A program made the position numbers and the translations under genes. The notes beneath the pieces are model-generated. The model was given only the letters and a program-made list of their open reading frames with translations. It searched no databases and was not told the origin of the DNA. 38,170 bases of DNA, from contig NZHE01000011.1 in NCBI GenBank assembly GCA_002691145.1, positions 1 to 38,170 of the forward strand, given 5' to 3'. Below are positions 6,257 through 14,092 of this stretch, one piece after another (the first letter of the stretch is position 1; every line of letters starts with the position of its first letter). This stretch comes from Rickettsiales bacterium (GTDB taxonomy: Bacteria; Pseudomonadota; Alphaproteobacteria; Methylaequorales; Methylaequoraceae).

Positions 6257-6613
6257 TTACGCAGAGTAATTAATTACTTTTCTTCCTGACTTTTTAAGTA
6301 AAGAAATCACGTTTGATTTCATTTCTAAAGCAGAAGATTTAGGTGCAGTACCTAAAACGTTCACAGTAAAGTCGATACCTTTAGAAAGCAACTTGTTTGT
6401 TGCAGTCTTTCTTGCAGTACCTTTCACAGCCAAGTTTTTAAACTTGATTTTTCCACCGTGTACTGATCCGTCTACAGTATAGTTAGAAGCCGGCTCGGCA
6501 AATACTCCGATTTGCTTTGCTCTGCTTTTAAACTCTCTAGTGTAAACTACGTATTGTTGTGATCTAGCCATTTTGCTATCCTCTCTTTTAAAAGTTGAAA
6601 ATAAATTGAACAT
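6257..6613 (-). CDS. hypothetical basic protein, about 104-118 aa
   Basis: A soluble basic protein with strand-rich pattern (SNYTVDGSVHGGKIKFKNLAVKG) and Lys-rich end. Two starts are possible. ATG 6613 has AAAGGAGG only 3 bases upstream; ATG 6571 (MARSQQYVVYTREFK) has GAGAGG 8 bases upstream, which is better spacing. The true N-terminus is therefore unsettled. The promoter at 6692-6719 gives it a leader of about 70 bases. A monocistronic unit with a strong promoter, a strong Shine-Dalgarno and the terminator at 6215-6244 suggests high expression. Function unknown. Confidence 0.78.
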   Translation of the reverse strand: MFNLFSTFKREDSKMARSQQYVVYTREFKSRAKQIGVFAEPASNYTVDGSVHGGKIKFKNLAVKGTARKTATNKLLSKGIDFTVNVLGTAPKSSALEMKSNVISLLKKSGRKVINYSA

Positions 6614-6691
6614 TGTCCTCCTTTATTTTCTAGTTGTTAAATTGTTATTGATATGGAATTTCAATCTCTTTTATCCTCAACAACAGTTCAC

Positions 6692-6719
6692 ATTATACAC
6701 TTTTCTGTTGTAAAGTCAA
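6692..6719 (-). promoter_or_regulatory. host-type promoter (TTGACT-16-TATAAT)
   Basis: On the minus strand, TTGACT (6719-6714), 16 bp, consensus TATAAT (6697-6692), feeding the gene at 6613. ACGG precedes the -35. Confidence 0.8.
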
Positions 6720-6752
6720 CCGTATGATACTGGTTAAATTGGTAAATTGGTT

Positions 6753-7196
6753 TTAATTGTCTTTGATTGACGGCACATGGAATACATCAATGCCATCGTC
6801 GACGAGATCATTTACTTCTTTGTCTGTTGCTGAGCCATAGAAGTCATGGTTCCTTTCACCTCTGTCGGCCTTCCTGGCCTCTTTGGCAAAGGTATCACCC
6901 ACATCCTCAAAGTTTTCTTTGACGTGTTTCTCTAATTTTCTCAAAAGATGTCTGGCCTTTGACCCCATTACCATATGTTCCTGTTGCCAGTCTGTTATAT
7001 CGTGTTCTTTATGGGTGGGTTTTTTGGTTTTTGGTTTTTTGATATTAGGAGCCATTATGCTCTTCCTTACTTCTTTAGAATCACATAAAGGACAAAGCAA
7101 TAAACCTTTTTTTAACTGCTTGTCGTAATCCTCACTGTTTGGAAACCATCCATCAAATTCGTGTTCTTCATCGCAGATTAAACTATACTTGATCAT
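6753..7196 (-). CDS. DUF1178 family protein
   Basis: 147 residues with the DUF1178 pattern: MIKYSLICDEEHEFDGWFPNSEDYDKQ, then LLLCPLCDSKEVRKSIMAP (a CxxC zinc-ribbon-like knuckle near residues 35-38), a Lys-rich linker, and the C-terminal DFYGSATDKEVNDLVDDGIDVFHVP. As I recall, the family is common in Alphaproteobacteria and its function is unknown. This is a host-type gene in a phage context. A late box lies exactly 5 bases upstream of the ATG. It follows the lipase gene on the same strand after 41 bp. Confidence 0.85.
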   Translation of the reverse strand: MIKYSLICDEEHEFDGWFPNSEDYDKQLKKGLLLCPLCDSKEVRKSIMAPNIKKPKTKKPTHKEHDITDWQQEHMVMGSKARHLLRKLEKHVKENFEDVGDTFAKEARKADRGERNHDFYGSATDKEVNDLVDDGIDVFHVPSIKDN

Positions 7197-7201
7197 AATA
7201 A

Positions 7202-7207
7202 TATTTA
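7202..7207 (-). promoter_or_regulatory. late promoter box TTAAATA
   Basis: Minus-strand TAAATA, 5 bases upstream of the ATG at 7196. T4-type spacing puts the transcript start on the ATG. Confidence 0.65.
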
Positions 7208-7237
7208 ATTATATTACAGTTGTTTTAATCTTGCAAG

Positions 7238-8032
7238 TTATTTCTGTTCAGTTTCTTTGCCCTGGACCTTGTTGCTTATAAACTTAACATAGTCTCCTAT
7301 TGCATGATCACTGAAAGGGTCAACTCTACCCTTGAACAATCCTCTCCAGATTGCTCTGTATCTATCTTTAAATCTTTGCCAATACGTGAAGTATCTGACA
7401 TTGCCCCATGTGTTCAAATATTTTATTGTGCCATGATGTACGTAACCCATGGTCCATAAAGGAACCTTGGTAACTATGTCAGCATTGTTTACCCATCTAA
7501 AATGTTCCACTTTTAAATTTTTAACAAAAGTTCTCCAGCCTGCTCTTGGAGAGCCGTATGTGAAGATGCCTCCTATATCTACTGTGGGTGCATGATGATG
7601 ACACCTCGCCGCACAAATTGTTGTCATTGCACCACCGAGCGAATGTCCTGTAAACCATGTTGTCTTTTTATCGTTGACTATCTCTGTCTTTGCCTGCTTC
7701 CAAATTTTGTCTGCCTCTTGCTTGAAACCTGCATGGACATATCCAAACGTCTTTGATTTTATCGGCCATGCTTTAATGTCTGCTTTGATATCATTAAACT
7801 CTGAAGGCTCTGTTCCCCTACACGCAATCACATTATCATATTTTGTTTTGAAGATGTAGACCTGTGCACCTTTGTGATCAAAAAATTCAGCATCATCAAA
7901 TCCAATCTTTCTTGAATTATTAAGTGCGTTTGGTTCTGATTGATATGCTATTTGGCTCAACTCCGCAAACAATAAACTTTGTTCCCAGATATTAAGTTCT
8001 TTTATAGGCTTGTTGTTCAGTCTGCTTAACAT
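7238..8032 (-). CDS. class 3 lipase-like alpha/beta hydrolase
   Basis: 264 residues. The nucleophile elbow GHSLGG lies near residue 129, after strand TTWFTG. The family's preceding block YDNVIACRGTEPSEFNDIKADIKAW holds the oxyanion region. The catalytic Asp is probably in RWVNNADIVTKVP and the His in PFSDHAIGDY. There is no signal peptide, so it should act inside the cell unless released by lysis. Substrate could be host membrane lipid or stored ester; that is inference. The upstream region is shared with a divergent radical SAM gene. Confidence 0.88.
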   Translation of the reverse strand: MLSRLNNKPIKELNIWEQSLLFAELSQIAYQSEPNALNNSRKIGFDDAEFFDHKGAQVYIFKTKYDNVIACRGTEPSEFNDIKADIKAWPIKSKTFGYVHAGFKQEADKIWKQAKTEIVNDKKTTWFTGHSLGGAMTTICAARCHHHAPTVDIGGIFTYGSPRAGWRTFVKNLKVEHFRWVNNADIVTKVPLWTMGYVHHGTIKYLNTWGNVRYFTYWQRFKDRYRAIWRGLFKGRVDPFSDHAIGDYVKFISNKVQGKETEQK

Positions 8033-8041
8033 ATATGCTAA

Positions 8042-8047
8042 TATTTA
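8042..8047 (-). promoter_or_regulatory. late promoter box CTAAATA for lipase gene
   Basis: Minus-strand TAAATA, 9 bases upstream of the ATG at 8032. Only 3 bp separate it from the oppositely oriented box at 8051-8056. Confidence 0.6.
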
Positions 8048-8050
8048 GTG

Positions 8051-8056
8051 TAAATA
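8051..8056 (+). promoter_or_regulatory. late promoter box TGTAAATA for radical SAM gene
   Basis: TAAATA ends 5 bases before ATG 8062, which fixes that ATG as the likely start and predicts a leaderless transcript. Confidence 0.65.
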
Positions 8057-8061
8057 TCGTT

Positions 8062-9486
8062 ATGAAAGTAGTTATTTTTACATCGTCTGCTCAAGGCACC
8101 CACCTAAACAGTCACGATATTGAAAAATTTAAGATTGAACGCAGAAGTACTGTAAAAAATACAACCTTCTACAGATACCTAGGACCTTACCAGATAGCAA
8201 GTTGGCTGAGACAAAACGATGTTGCGGTGCAGGTGGTAGACTTTGTGACCTATTGGAATGACACACAGATAAAAAAGATAGTGGATAAATTTGTAACCAA
8301 AGAGTGTAAATTAGTCTGCTTTTCTCCTTTTGTGTTTCCTTTTGGTGCCCCAGAAAATTTAGTTGAATGTGTCCGGAGTAAATGGAACCTACTTGCAAAG
8401 ATTTGCAAACAAAAGAAAGTGCCTACATTATTGGGAGGACCTTCGGCCTATGATCCATTTATAGATAAAAAATATCTTGACCGTGTTTGGAAAACCTACG
8501 GAGAAGACTACGTCTTATCATTGCTTAAAGATACCACAAAACGTTTTGATATAAAAAATGATGTCATGAAGTTTGCCGACAATGATTTTATATTTCCGGG
8601 AGAATCTCTACCACTGGAGTGGTCAAGAGGTTGTGTTTTTAAATGCAAGTATTGTAGGTATCACAACATAGGAAAAAATAAACACGATCATTTGAAAGAT
8701 CCAAAAAAAATTTTAGCCACTCTTGAATATAATGCTGAAATGTTTGGCACAACCAACTGGACTGTGACAGACGATACTCTTAACGCCGCCAGGGAGACGA
8801 TAAAAGATCTACATAAAACACTCAAAGATAAAAATTACAATTTTGCTGGATACATAAGAGCAGATTTGATGCATAGGTGGAGTGAACAAATACACAGCCT
8901 ACCAGAAATAGGCTTTGTTTCTGCATTCATGGGATTGGAGAGTTTACATCCTGCTGTACTACAATTGGTGGGCAAAGGTTGGGGAGGTAAAAATTACAAG
9001 ACCAAACTCAAAGAAACTGCGGACAATTGGGGTGACGCAATGGTGATCAGTGCAGGAATGATAGCAGGTATCCCACCTGAAAAGCAACAGGACTGGGAGG
9101 ATAGTAATCAATGGCTGATAGACAATACAAAATTCAATCCTTTTTGGTCTTGCCTTCATTTACATAAAAAACCCGAACTGCGAGTTAGTGAATTTGAATT
9201 GAATGCTGAGAAATATGGCATTGAATTTGACAACCACAATAAATGGAGGTGGAATGGTGCCACGCAAGAAAACACTAACAAATGGGTCAAAAATATAATC
9301 AAAATTAATTCTACACTGGAAAGAAATAAACCTGCAGGACACTATGCCTTTGGTTTTTTCAACATGGGGTTTGATTGGAAAACTATAAAAGATAATACCA
9401 AAAACACACTTAACTTTTTAATTCAAAGAGATAACACCTTAGAAAGTAAGTTAAATGACTATTACAACAGACTTATGGCATATTAG
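8062..9486 (+). CDS. radical SAM protein
   Basis: 474 residues. The [4Fe-4S] motif GCVFKCKYC (CxxxCxxC, near residues 190-197) follows LEWSRG, as in B12-binding-type radical SAM enzymes. The N-terminal 150 residues look Rossmann-like (KVVIFTSSAQGTHL; VPTLLGGPSAYDP) but lack the DxHxxG cobalamin motif, so B12 binding is doubtful. A later glycine-rich block, GFVSAFMGLESL, fits the SAM barrel. The reaction is unknown. The start is taken at ATG 8062 rather than an upstream in-frame codon because of the late box. It would need Fe-S supply, which gives the SufB gene at 27233 possible relevance. Confidence 0.85.
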   Translation: MKVVIFTSSAQGTHLNSHDIEKFKIERRSTVKNTTFYRYLGPYQIASWLRQNDVAVQVVDFVTYWNDTQIKKIVDKFVTKECKLVCFSPFVFPFGAPENLVECVRSKWNLLAKICKQKKVPTLLGGPSAYDPFIDKKYLDRVWKTYGEDYVLSLLKDTTKRFDIKNDVMKFADNDFIFPGESLPLEWSRGCVFKCKYCRYHNIGKNKHDHLKDPKKILATLEYNAEMFGTTNWTVTDDTLNAARETIKDLHKTLKDKNYNFAGYIRADLMHRWSEQIHSLPEIGFVSAFMGLESLHPAVLQLVGKGWGGKNYKTKLKETADNWGDAMVISAGMIAGIPPEKQQDWEDSNQWLIDNTKFNPFWSCLHLHKKPELRVSEFELNAEKYGIEFDNHNKWRWNGATQENTNKWVKNIIKINSTLERNKPAGHYAFGFFNMGFDWKTIKDNTKNTLNFLIQRDNTLESKLNDYYNRLMAY

Positions 9487-9523
9487 GAGTAGACAATTCA
9501 TATTATATGCAGTATTATTTGAT

Positions 9524-9529
9524 TAAATA
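9524..9529 (+). promoter_or_regulatory. late promoter box TTAAATA
   Basis: TAAATA 6 bases upstream of ATG 9536; it opens the long plus-strand late block 9536-17642. Confidence 0.65.
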
Positions 9530-9535
9530 CCTAAG

Positions 9536-9835
9536 ATGAAACGACAAACCAAAAGTATATTAGAAGAATTAACATCGGCTCCGCTGTCAAAAGACAAAGA
9601 GAACGTTGTTTTGAGCAGAGCATCTCACATTATAGATTCTGCAATCAACCTGTTTGGTTACATCAGAGAAAATTTTGATGCTGAGAACTCTTACAAATTA
9701 GAAAAGAAATTTTTAACTGCAATAAAAAATATGGATCCTGCAAAATTCAATAATGGCGTGAATAGAATAAAAGAAATGAATAGAATAAAAGAAACATTTG
9801 TCATTAAAGAGGGTGAATATAAAGAGGATGATTAA
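9536..9835 (+). CDS. hypothetical helical protein, 99 aa
   Basis: A charged, mostly helical protein (MKRQTKSILEELTSAPLSKDKENVV...). Near the C-terminus NRIKEM is repeated as NRIKET, produced by a tandem 18-bp DNA duplication at 9761-9796. Its stop overlaps the next start (TAATG). Probably a small virion or assembly protein from its position; no family recognised. Confidence 0.75.
   Translation: MKRQTKSILEELTSAPLSKDKENVVLSRASHIIDSAINLFGYIRENFDAENSYKLEKKFLTAIKNMDPAKFNNGVNRIKEMNRIKETFVIKEGEYKEDD
9761..9796. repeat. tandem 18-bp repeat inside CDS
   Basis: Two adjacent 18-bp units, 9761-9778 and 9779-9796, differ at 2 positions and keep the frame, adding six codons. Confidence 0.75.
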
Positions 9836-11055
9836 TGTTAGTTCAAGAAGTTTTACTTAACGAATTCAAACGAACACATCTAGAACACATCGAAGACCTT
9901 GTTGTCATTGATGGCTATCAAGGTGGTAAAAATGTCATAGAATATTTTAGAGGTTTATTGCTTACTTTAAAAGGCACTAGTTCAGAGGCTGTGTCTGTAT
10001 CTGTGAAATGGGATGGTGCACCAGCAATCGTGTGCGGCACTAATCCAGACAACGGAAAATTCTTTGTTGGTACAAAGTCCGTATTCAACAAAAGAACTCC
10101 TTTAGTAAATTACACCAAAGGAGACATAGCAAAAAATCATGGCACTGATCAACTTGGTCAAAAATTATTGAAGTGCCTGGTCCATTTAAAAAAGATAAAC
10201 ATCCAAGGAGTACTGCAAGGAGATATGATGTTCACAGATAATGACTTGGAGAAAAAAAACATAGGTGGCAAACCACACCTAACATTTACGCCAAACACTA
10301 TTACCTATGCGGTTGAAGAAAATTCTGAGATCGGCAAAAGAATAGCACAGGCAAAGGTTGGAGTAGTATTCCACACCACATACGTAGGAGACGAATTGTC
10401 AGAAATGTCTGCCCAAGCAGGTGCTGACATATCAGGGTTTACGCAGAACAGTGATGTTTGGTTGGACAACGCAGTGTACAAAGATGTATCAGGGTCGGCC
10501 AAGTTTACCGCTGAAGAAACAAAGTCTTTTGTATCACAGATAGAACAATTAGAAAAACTATTAGAATTTGTTCCGAGAGACCTGCAAACAAAGATGCAGT
10601 CAAATCCAGATTTTCAACAATATTTTATGTTGTTCATAAACGATCAAGTCAAAGCAGGCAAACTGCCAACTGATGCAAACGTTTTCCTAAAAGACTTTCA
10701 GCAGTTTTATCAAAACAGAATGAAAGATCAAATTGCAGGACTGAAAGCACAAAAGGCATTGGCGCTTAGACAACAAAAAATAAAAGATATGCCTCAGTTT
10801 TTAAGTCAATTGAGAAAACCATTACAAGCGATGTTAAGTTTTTACAAGCAAGTTCAATCAATGAAAGCGATGGTACTTAAAAAAATGAATCAAGCGATGG
10901 GCATTGGATCCTTCTCACAGACAGACAACGGATTAGAGGTAACAGAGCCAGAAGGTTATGTTGCTGTTGACAAATCTGGTAGTGCAGTGAAACTTGTAGA
11001 CAGACTTGTATTCTCTAGAAGGAACCTTACAATGGTCAAAAAGTTTGGTCGATAA
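9835..11055 (+). CDS. putative nucleotidyltransferase (ligase-like KxDG) phage protein
   Basis: 406 residues. VSVKWDGAPAIVCG (about residues 59-72) has the KxDG motif of covalent nucleotidyltransferases (ATP/GTP ligases, capping enzymes). It is followed by FFVGTKSVFNKRT, like the motif Ia region, GVLQGDMMFT (about residue 123) like motif III, and VGVVFHTTYVG like motif IIIa. I could not find clear motif IV or V, so activity is unproved. Residues 230-370 are helical and Gln/Lys-rich. I recall this protein as widespread but uncharacterised in T4-like marine phages. Its last codon TAA forms part of the late box at 11053. Confidence 0.7.
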   Translation: MLVQEVLLNEFKRTHLEHIEDLVVIDGYQGGKNVIEYFRGLLLTLKGTSSEAVSVSVKWDGAPAIVCGTNPDNGKFFVGTKSVFNKRTPLVNYTKGDIAKNHGTDQLGQKLLKCLVHLKKINIQGVLQGDMMFTDNDLEKKNIGGKPHLTFTPNTITYAVEENSEIGKRIAQAKVGVVFHTTYVGDELSEMSAQAGADISGFTQNSDVWLDNAVYKDVSGSAKFTAEETKSFVSQIEQLEKLLEFVPRDLQTKMQSNPDFQQYFMLFINDQVKAGKLPTDANVFLKDFQQFYQNRMKDQIAGLKAQKALALRQQKIKDMPQFLSQLRKPLQAMLSFYKQVQSMKAMVLKKMNQAMGIGSFSQTDNGLEVTEPEGYVAVDKSGSAVKLVDRLVFSRRNLTMVKKFGR

Positions 11056-11058
11056 ATA
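11053..11058 (+). promoter_or_regulatory. late promoter box ATAAATA overlapping a stop codon
   Basis: TAAATA begins with the TAA stop of the preceding gene and ends 5 bases before ATG 11064. Confidence 0.65.
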
Positions 11059-11063
11059 TTAAC

Positions 11064-11906
11064 ATGACAGCAACTTTTTTACAATATATCGCAGAAGGTC
11101 GAGTGGTAAGAAGGCCTGGCGATCTACAAAGATACACATATCAAGAAATTTGTGAGAAAGTATATCTTAGTTTTTTAGCACTGTCCTTATTGAAAAACTT
11201 TGAACAGACCAGAGGTTGGGTAAAGCAATATGCGGCACAGACCCTAACATACGGAGACTTTGATAAAGTCAGAATGACAGGAAATGATCTAACAAATATG
11301 TTGGCAGTGGTGGACGGCGAACAGAGAATCATTGATAAATTGGCAAACAAAGGTCAAGCCATGGCACTGAGACAAAGAACCAATGTTCCAACAATGGCCG
11401 TAAAAAGATATCTTAGAACTTTCAAAGATGATTACACTTTTTTGACACAGTTGGAACGAGCACTATCTATCGCAAATAATGATTACAGGAATCTAAGGAG
11501 AACAATAGCAGATTTTGGAACCATCAGTTCTAGTGCAAGAAAAGTCACAGTGACAAGATTGCTACAGGCTTTGAGAGCCAAACTTCGTGGCACAGAAATT
11601 ACAAAAAAAGTTGAAGAATTTTCACAGAAGCAGAAGTTCGAGTTGGACGGAGTCATTGACGCAGAAACAAAACCTACAGCAACAGGAATGTCCGCTGACC
11701 AATTGAACGCCTACAGAATGCTTGTGGGTCCTGAAAATATTAGAAGAGCCAAGATAGCAGTTGAACTAGCAAAACAAGGAAAGGGTATTCCTGCTCCGGT
11801 GGCCAGTTCATATTTGCCCATAATGAAAATGATAGATGACATTGCCAATGGTGGCTTCACCTACGTAAGATTATTACAATCTATCCATGCTAGAGCCAAA
11901 AAATAG
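11064..11906 (+). CDS. hypothetical helical late protein, 280 aa
   Basis: A basic, largely helical protein (MTATFLQYIAEGRVVRRPGDL...). It contains no membrane segment and no catalytic motif that I recognise. Gln, Ala and Arg are frequent, as in internal virion or neck/tail assembly proteins. It follows the KxDG protein by 8 bases and has its own late box. Function unknown. Confidence 0.78.
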   Translation: MTATFLQYIAEGRVVRRPGDLQRYTYQEICEKVYLSFLALSLLKNFEQTRGWVKQYAAQTLTYGDFDKVRMTGNDLTNMLAVVDGEQRIIDKLANKGQAMALRQRTNVPTMAVKRYLRTFKDDYTFLTQLERALSIANNDYRNLRRTIADFGTISSSARKVTVTRLLQALRAKLRGTEITKKVEEFSQKQKFELDGVIDAETKPTATGMSADQLNAYRMLVGPENIRRAKIAVELAKQGKGIPAPVASSYLPIMKMIDDIANGGFTYVRLLQSIHARAKK

Positions 11907-11948
11907 CATGATTCATTATATTTGGAGATAATTTTACCAAAACCTTAC

Positions 11949-11954
11949 TAAATA
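11949..11954 (+). promoter_or_regulatory. late promoter box CTAAATA with 68-base leader
   Basis: TAAATA at 11949-11954. Unlike most late boxes here it is far (68 bases) from its gene's ATG at 12023, leaving a real leader with hairpin and Shine-Dalgarno. Confidence 0.65.
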
Positions 11955-11963
11955 AATGCAACT

Positions 11964-11988
11964 ATGATGTCTGAGCGACATTCATAGC
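11964..11988 (+). promoter_or_regulatory. 5' leader hairpin of abundant virion gene
   Basis: ATGATGTC pairs with GACATTCAT around the loop TGAGC (one bulge), near the expected 5' end of the transcript. It is followed by GGAGGG about 8 bases before ATG 12023. Such a hairpin may protect the mRNA; that is inference. Confidence 0.55.
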
Positions 11989-12022
11989 CATTTAAACCAG
12001 AGAAAAAACGGAGGGTATTAAA

Positions 12023-12379
12023 ATGGCAGGTATATCAAAAGTAAACCCGGCGGCAGTAGCATCTAATGTTGAAATGGTTGGTAAGGATATTCAATTCTTT
12101 ACTGTAGACTACGTAAACACAAACACATCTACTGGAATCGACGGCGCTCAAATGGCAACGCACAGAACAATCGCGGCTTCAGGAACTATTGTAGCAATAG
12201 GTCCAATGTTAGACTCAAACACACAGCAAACTTTTGCTGTTGAAGGTACTGACACAATCGTAGCGGCAACTTTGCAGGCGGCTATCAGAGCATTAGGAAC
12301 AGTAGACAGTGTGAACTTAGGTTCAGCAACTGTAACTGATACTAAACTTGGTATTTTAACAGCGGCGGCAGTATCGTAA
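12023..12379 (+). CDS. probable abundant virion protein, 118 aa
   Basis: A Ala/Thr/Val-rich protein without charged clusters (MAGISKVNPAAVASNVEMVG..., TIAASGTIVAIGPMLDSN), typical of beta-rich capsid or tail structural proteins. It has the strongest expression signals of the late block: late box, structured leader, GGAGGG Shine-Dalgarno, and its own terminator at 12421. I infer high-copy expression; the exact structure (head decoration, tail) cannot be told from sequence alone. Confidence 0.75.
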   Translation: MAGISKVNPAAVASNVEMVGKDIQFFTVDYVNTNTSTGIDGAQMATHRTIAASGTIVAIGPMLDSNTQQTFAVEGTDTIVAATLQAAIRALGTVDSVNLGSATVTDTKLGILTAAAVS

Positions 12380-12420
12380 TAACGACTGACGTTTGTTTAA
12401 AATACAACACAGTAAATTGG

Positions 12421-12453
12421 AAGGGCAGGCAAGAAATTGTTTGCCCTTTCTTC
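12421..12453 (+). terminator. strong intrinsic terminator
   Basis: AAGGGCAGGCAA (12421-12432) pairs with TTGTTTGCCCTT (12437-12448), including two G-U pairs, around a GAAA tetraloop, followed by a T/C-rich run. It ends the transcript of the gene at 12023. Confidence 0.9.
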
Positions 12454-12472
12454 TTCTAGAGTAAGTAAACAT

Positions 12473-12961
12473 ATGAACAAATACATTGCTTACACATTGG
12501 TTGACATCACAGACAACGGCAATCTAAATTTAAAGTTTCCATTCACTGCAAAGAGTGGTGACCTAGTACACGACAAGGAAACACTTGCAATAGCCAGGCA
12601 ACAGCAGTCTAATCTTAACACACTAATACAAACCATTCAATGTAGAGCAAATATAACATGGCAAGACAAACCTGTCAGGGACAATACAGTGACCGCAAAC
12701 ACCAGGTTCGGGACTGAGTATGCAGGCAAACAAAATGTATGGGCATTCGTTTTTGAAAGTGAACAGTCAGATGTTTTTGCCTTGGGTAATGACCCGGTTG
12801 GTGCTTTGGAACAAGATCTTGATTCTATACCCATATTAAGTTTCTGTAAAGAGACAGCGACCTTTCCGGTAAATGCTTTTATCACTCAAAATGACAAGAC
12901 ACGCAACCTCTATTTCCGTATAGCAACCGAGGACGATCTTGAGAATTATCCGCACATTTAA
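12473..12961 (+). CDS. hypothetical late protein, 162 aa
   Basis: The start is ATG 12473 (MNKYIAYTLVDITDNGNLNLKF). An in-frame TTG at 12437 would fall inside the terminator hairpin and is unlikely. The product is soluble, with mixed strands and helices, and ends in an acidic EDDLENYPHI. The middle holds NVWAFVFESEQSDVFALG. No family recognised. A virion-associated role is inferred from position. Confidence 0.72.
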   Translation: MNKYIAYTLVDITDNGNLNLKFPFTAKSGDLVHDKETLAIARQQQSNLNTLIQTIQCRANITWQDKPVRDNTVTANTRFGTEYAGKQNVWAFVFESEQSDVFALGNDPVGALEQDLDSIPILSFCKETATFPVNAFITQNDKTRNLYFRIATEDDLENYPHI

Positions 12962-12977
12962 CGGTTAAAGCAAAAAT

Positions 12978-12985
12978 TATAAATA
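12978..12985 (+). promoter_or_regulatory. T4-type late promoter TATAAATA
   Basis: A perfect TATAAATA, 53 bases upstream of ATG 13039, leaving a leader. Confidence 0.78.
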
Positions 12986-13038
12986 CAATTACTAAGATTT
13001 TTAGGCACACACAGGCAATCAGTAAAGGCACATAGGCA

Positions 13039-13341
13039 ATGACCCAGGCTCAATTCCAGGCTATAACAAGACATCTTAAAGATGTAAAAAAGGAATTAAA
13101 TTTTATGAGTACAACTGATTTAGAAAAACAAAACCTAGAAGCACACGTTGACCTATGTTCTGAAAGATACAAAGGTTTACACGACAGGCTTACGGCCATT
13201 GAAGTTAGACTTGGTAAAATGAACGAAGATATGTTGACTGGACAGAAGTCATCTAGAACCACTATTATTGCAACAGCAGGAACAGTCATTGCAGGACTAT
13301 TATCGACGATGGTAGTTTTGTTGATGAGAATGCCAGGTTAA
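13039..13341 (+). CDS. coiled-coil plus C-terminal membrane anchor protein (XhlA-like layout)
   Basis: 100 residues: a helical, charged N-terminal three quarters (ITRHLKDVKKELNFM; RLTAIEVRLGKMNEDM) and one hydrophobic helix near residues 76-97 (TIIATAGTVIAGLLSTMVVLL) ending RMPG. This is the layout of XhlA-type haemolysin and other tail-anchored phage proteins. It could assist lysis or host membrane contact. That is inference from topology; no family signature was seen. Confidence 0.72.
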   Translation: MTQAQFQAITRHLKDVKKELNFMSTTDLEKQNLEAHVDLCSERYKGLHDRLTAIEVRLGKMNEDMLTGQKSSRTTIIATAGTVIAGLLSTMVVLLMRMPG

Positions 13342-13354
13342 AAACTTACCAACA

Positions 13355-13615
13355 ATGTTTATAAAAATTTCTCGCCAGGCGCGGGTCTTCATCACAAAAG
13401 ATCAAAAAGATTTCCTACAAAGGATGTCCGAATTACCATATTTTTTCCAATCACAATTAGATCCTACAGATCAACACATTGCTAAACTTTTAGCAGACAA
13501 AAGTATTTTTGTCAGAAAAAAACTTGACAACAACGTTCAATACGCATTAAATAAACAAGTTGTAAGGATTAATCGTGAATTTAAAAAGACACCAGGAACT
13601 GGTAAAACAGATTGA
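13355..13615 (+). CDS. hypothetical basic protein, 86 aa
   Basis: A small basic protein (MFIKISRQARVFITKDQKDFLQRM...) with helical middle and Lys-rich end. No Shine-Dalgarno is visible before ATG 13355. It overlaps the next gene by 41 bases. Unknown function. Confidence 0.7.
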   Translation: MFIKISRQARVFITKDQKDFLQRMSELPYFFQSQLDPTDQHIAKLLADKSIFVRKKLDNNVQYALNKQVVRINREFKKTPGTGKTD

Positions 13616-14078
13616 AAGTTATGGTCTTAAGACCAAACTTAGAAATCTAGCGAAGAAAACTGAAAGTCGCAGACCGTTTAAACATCTGCCAAAGCAGTTC
13701 AGTAAGGGAATCCTCATAGGCCACATAGCGATTGTTCCTCGTAAAGCAGAAGGCACACGGTATATCTATGTGATTGCGGATATGGTCAAGGCCAATATAA
13801 TTTACAATGACATCAATCTCAAACAAACTGCAATCATCCTCGCACATCATTTGGCTGACGGAAAAAATGTTCCTGAGAATATACTTGATTTAGATAAGCA
13901 TTTTGCTTCCGCTGTATTTTCAATAACCAATGCAAACAGAATGCTTAAAATGGCTAAAAAACAAAGCAATGAAATGGCCATTGAGATACAGACCCAAAAA
14001 TTAGAAGATGCACACAGTCTTGCTGACGGCTATAAAGGCAAGATAATGGATGTATTCAAACAAACCTTTTCAACCTAA
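13575..14078 (+). CDS. hypothetical protein, 167 aa, GTG start
   Basis: The start is GTG 13575, with AAGGA about 7 bases upstream; the first ATG is far inside. The product is basic at the N-terminus (LKRHQELVKQIESYGLKTKLRNLAKK), then has a mixed alpha/beta middle (KGILIGHIAIVPRKAEGTRYIYVIADMV) and a helical C-terminus. It overlaps the previous gene by 41 bases, suggesting translational coupling. No family recognised. Confidence 0.72.
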   Translation: MNLKRHQELVKQIESYGLKTKLRNLAKKTESRRPFKHLPKQFSKGILIGHIAIVPRKAEGTRYIYVIADMVKANIIYNDINLKQTAIILAHHLADGKNVPENILDLDKHFASAVFSITNANRMLKMAKKQSNEMAIEIQTQKLEDAHSLADGYKGKIMDVFKQTFST

Positions 14079-14092
14079 CGGAGTCAAACGGC

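Noticed and set aside
8062-9486. Cobalamin-dependent radical SAM enzyme
   Set aside because: The N-terminal domain looks Rossmann-like, but the DxHxxG cobalamin-binding motif is absent.
12437-12472. TTG start for the gene at 12473
   Set aside because: That start lies in the 3' arm of the terminator at 12421-12453.
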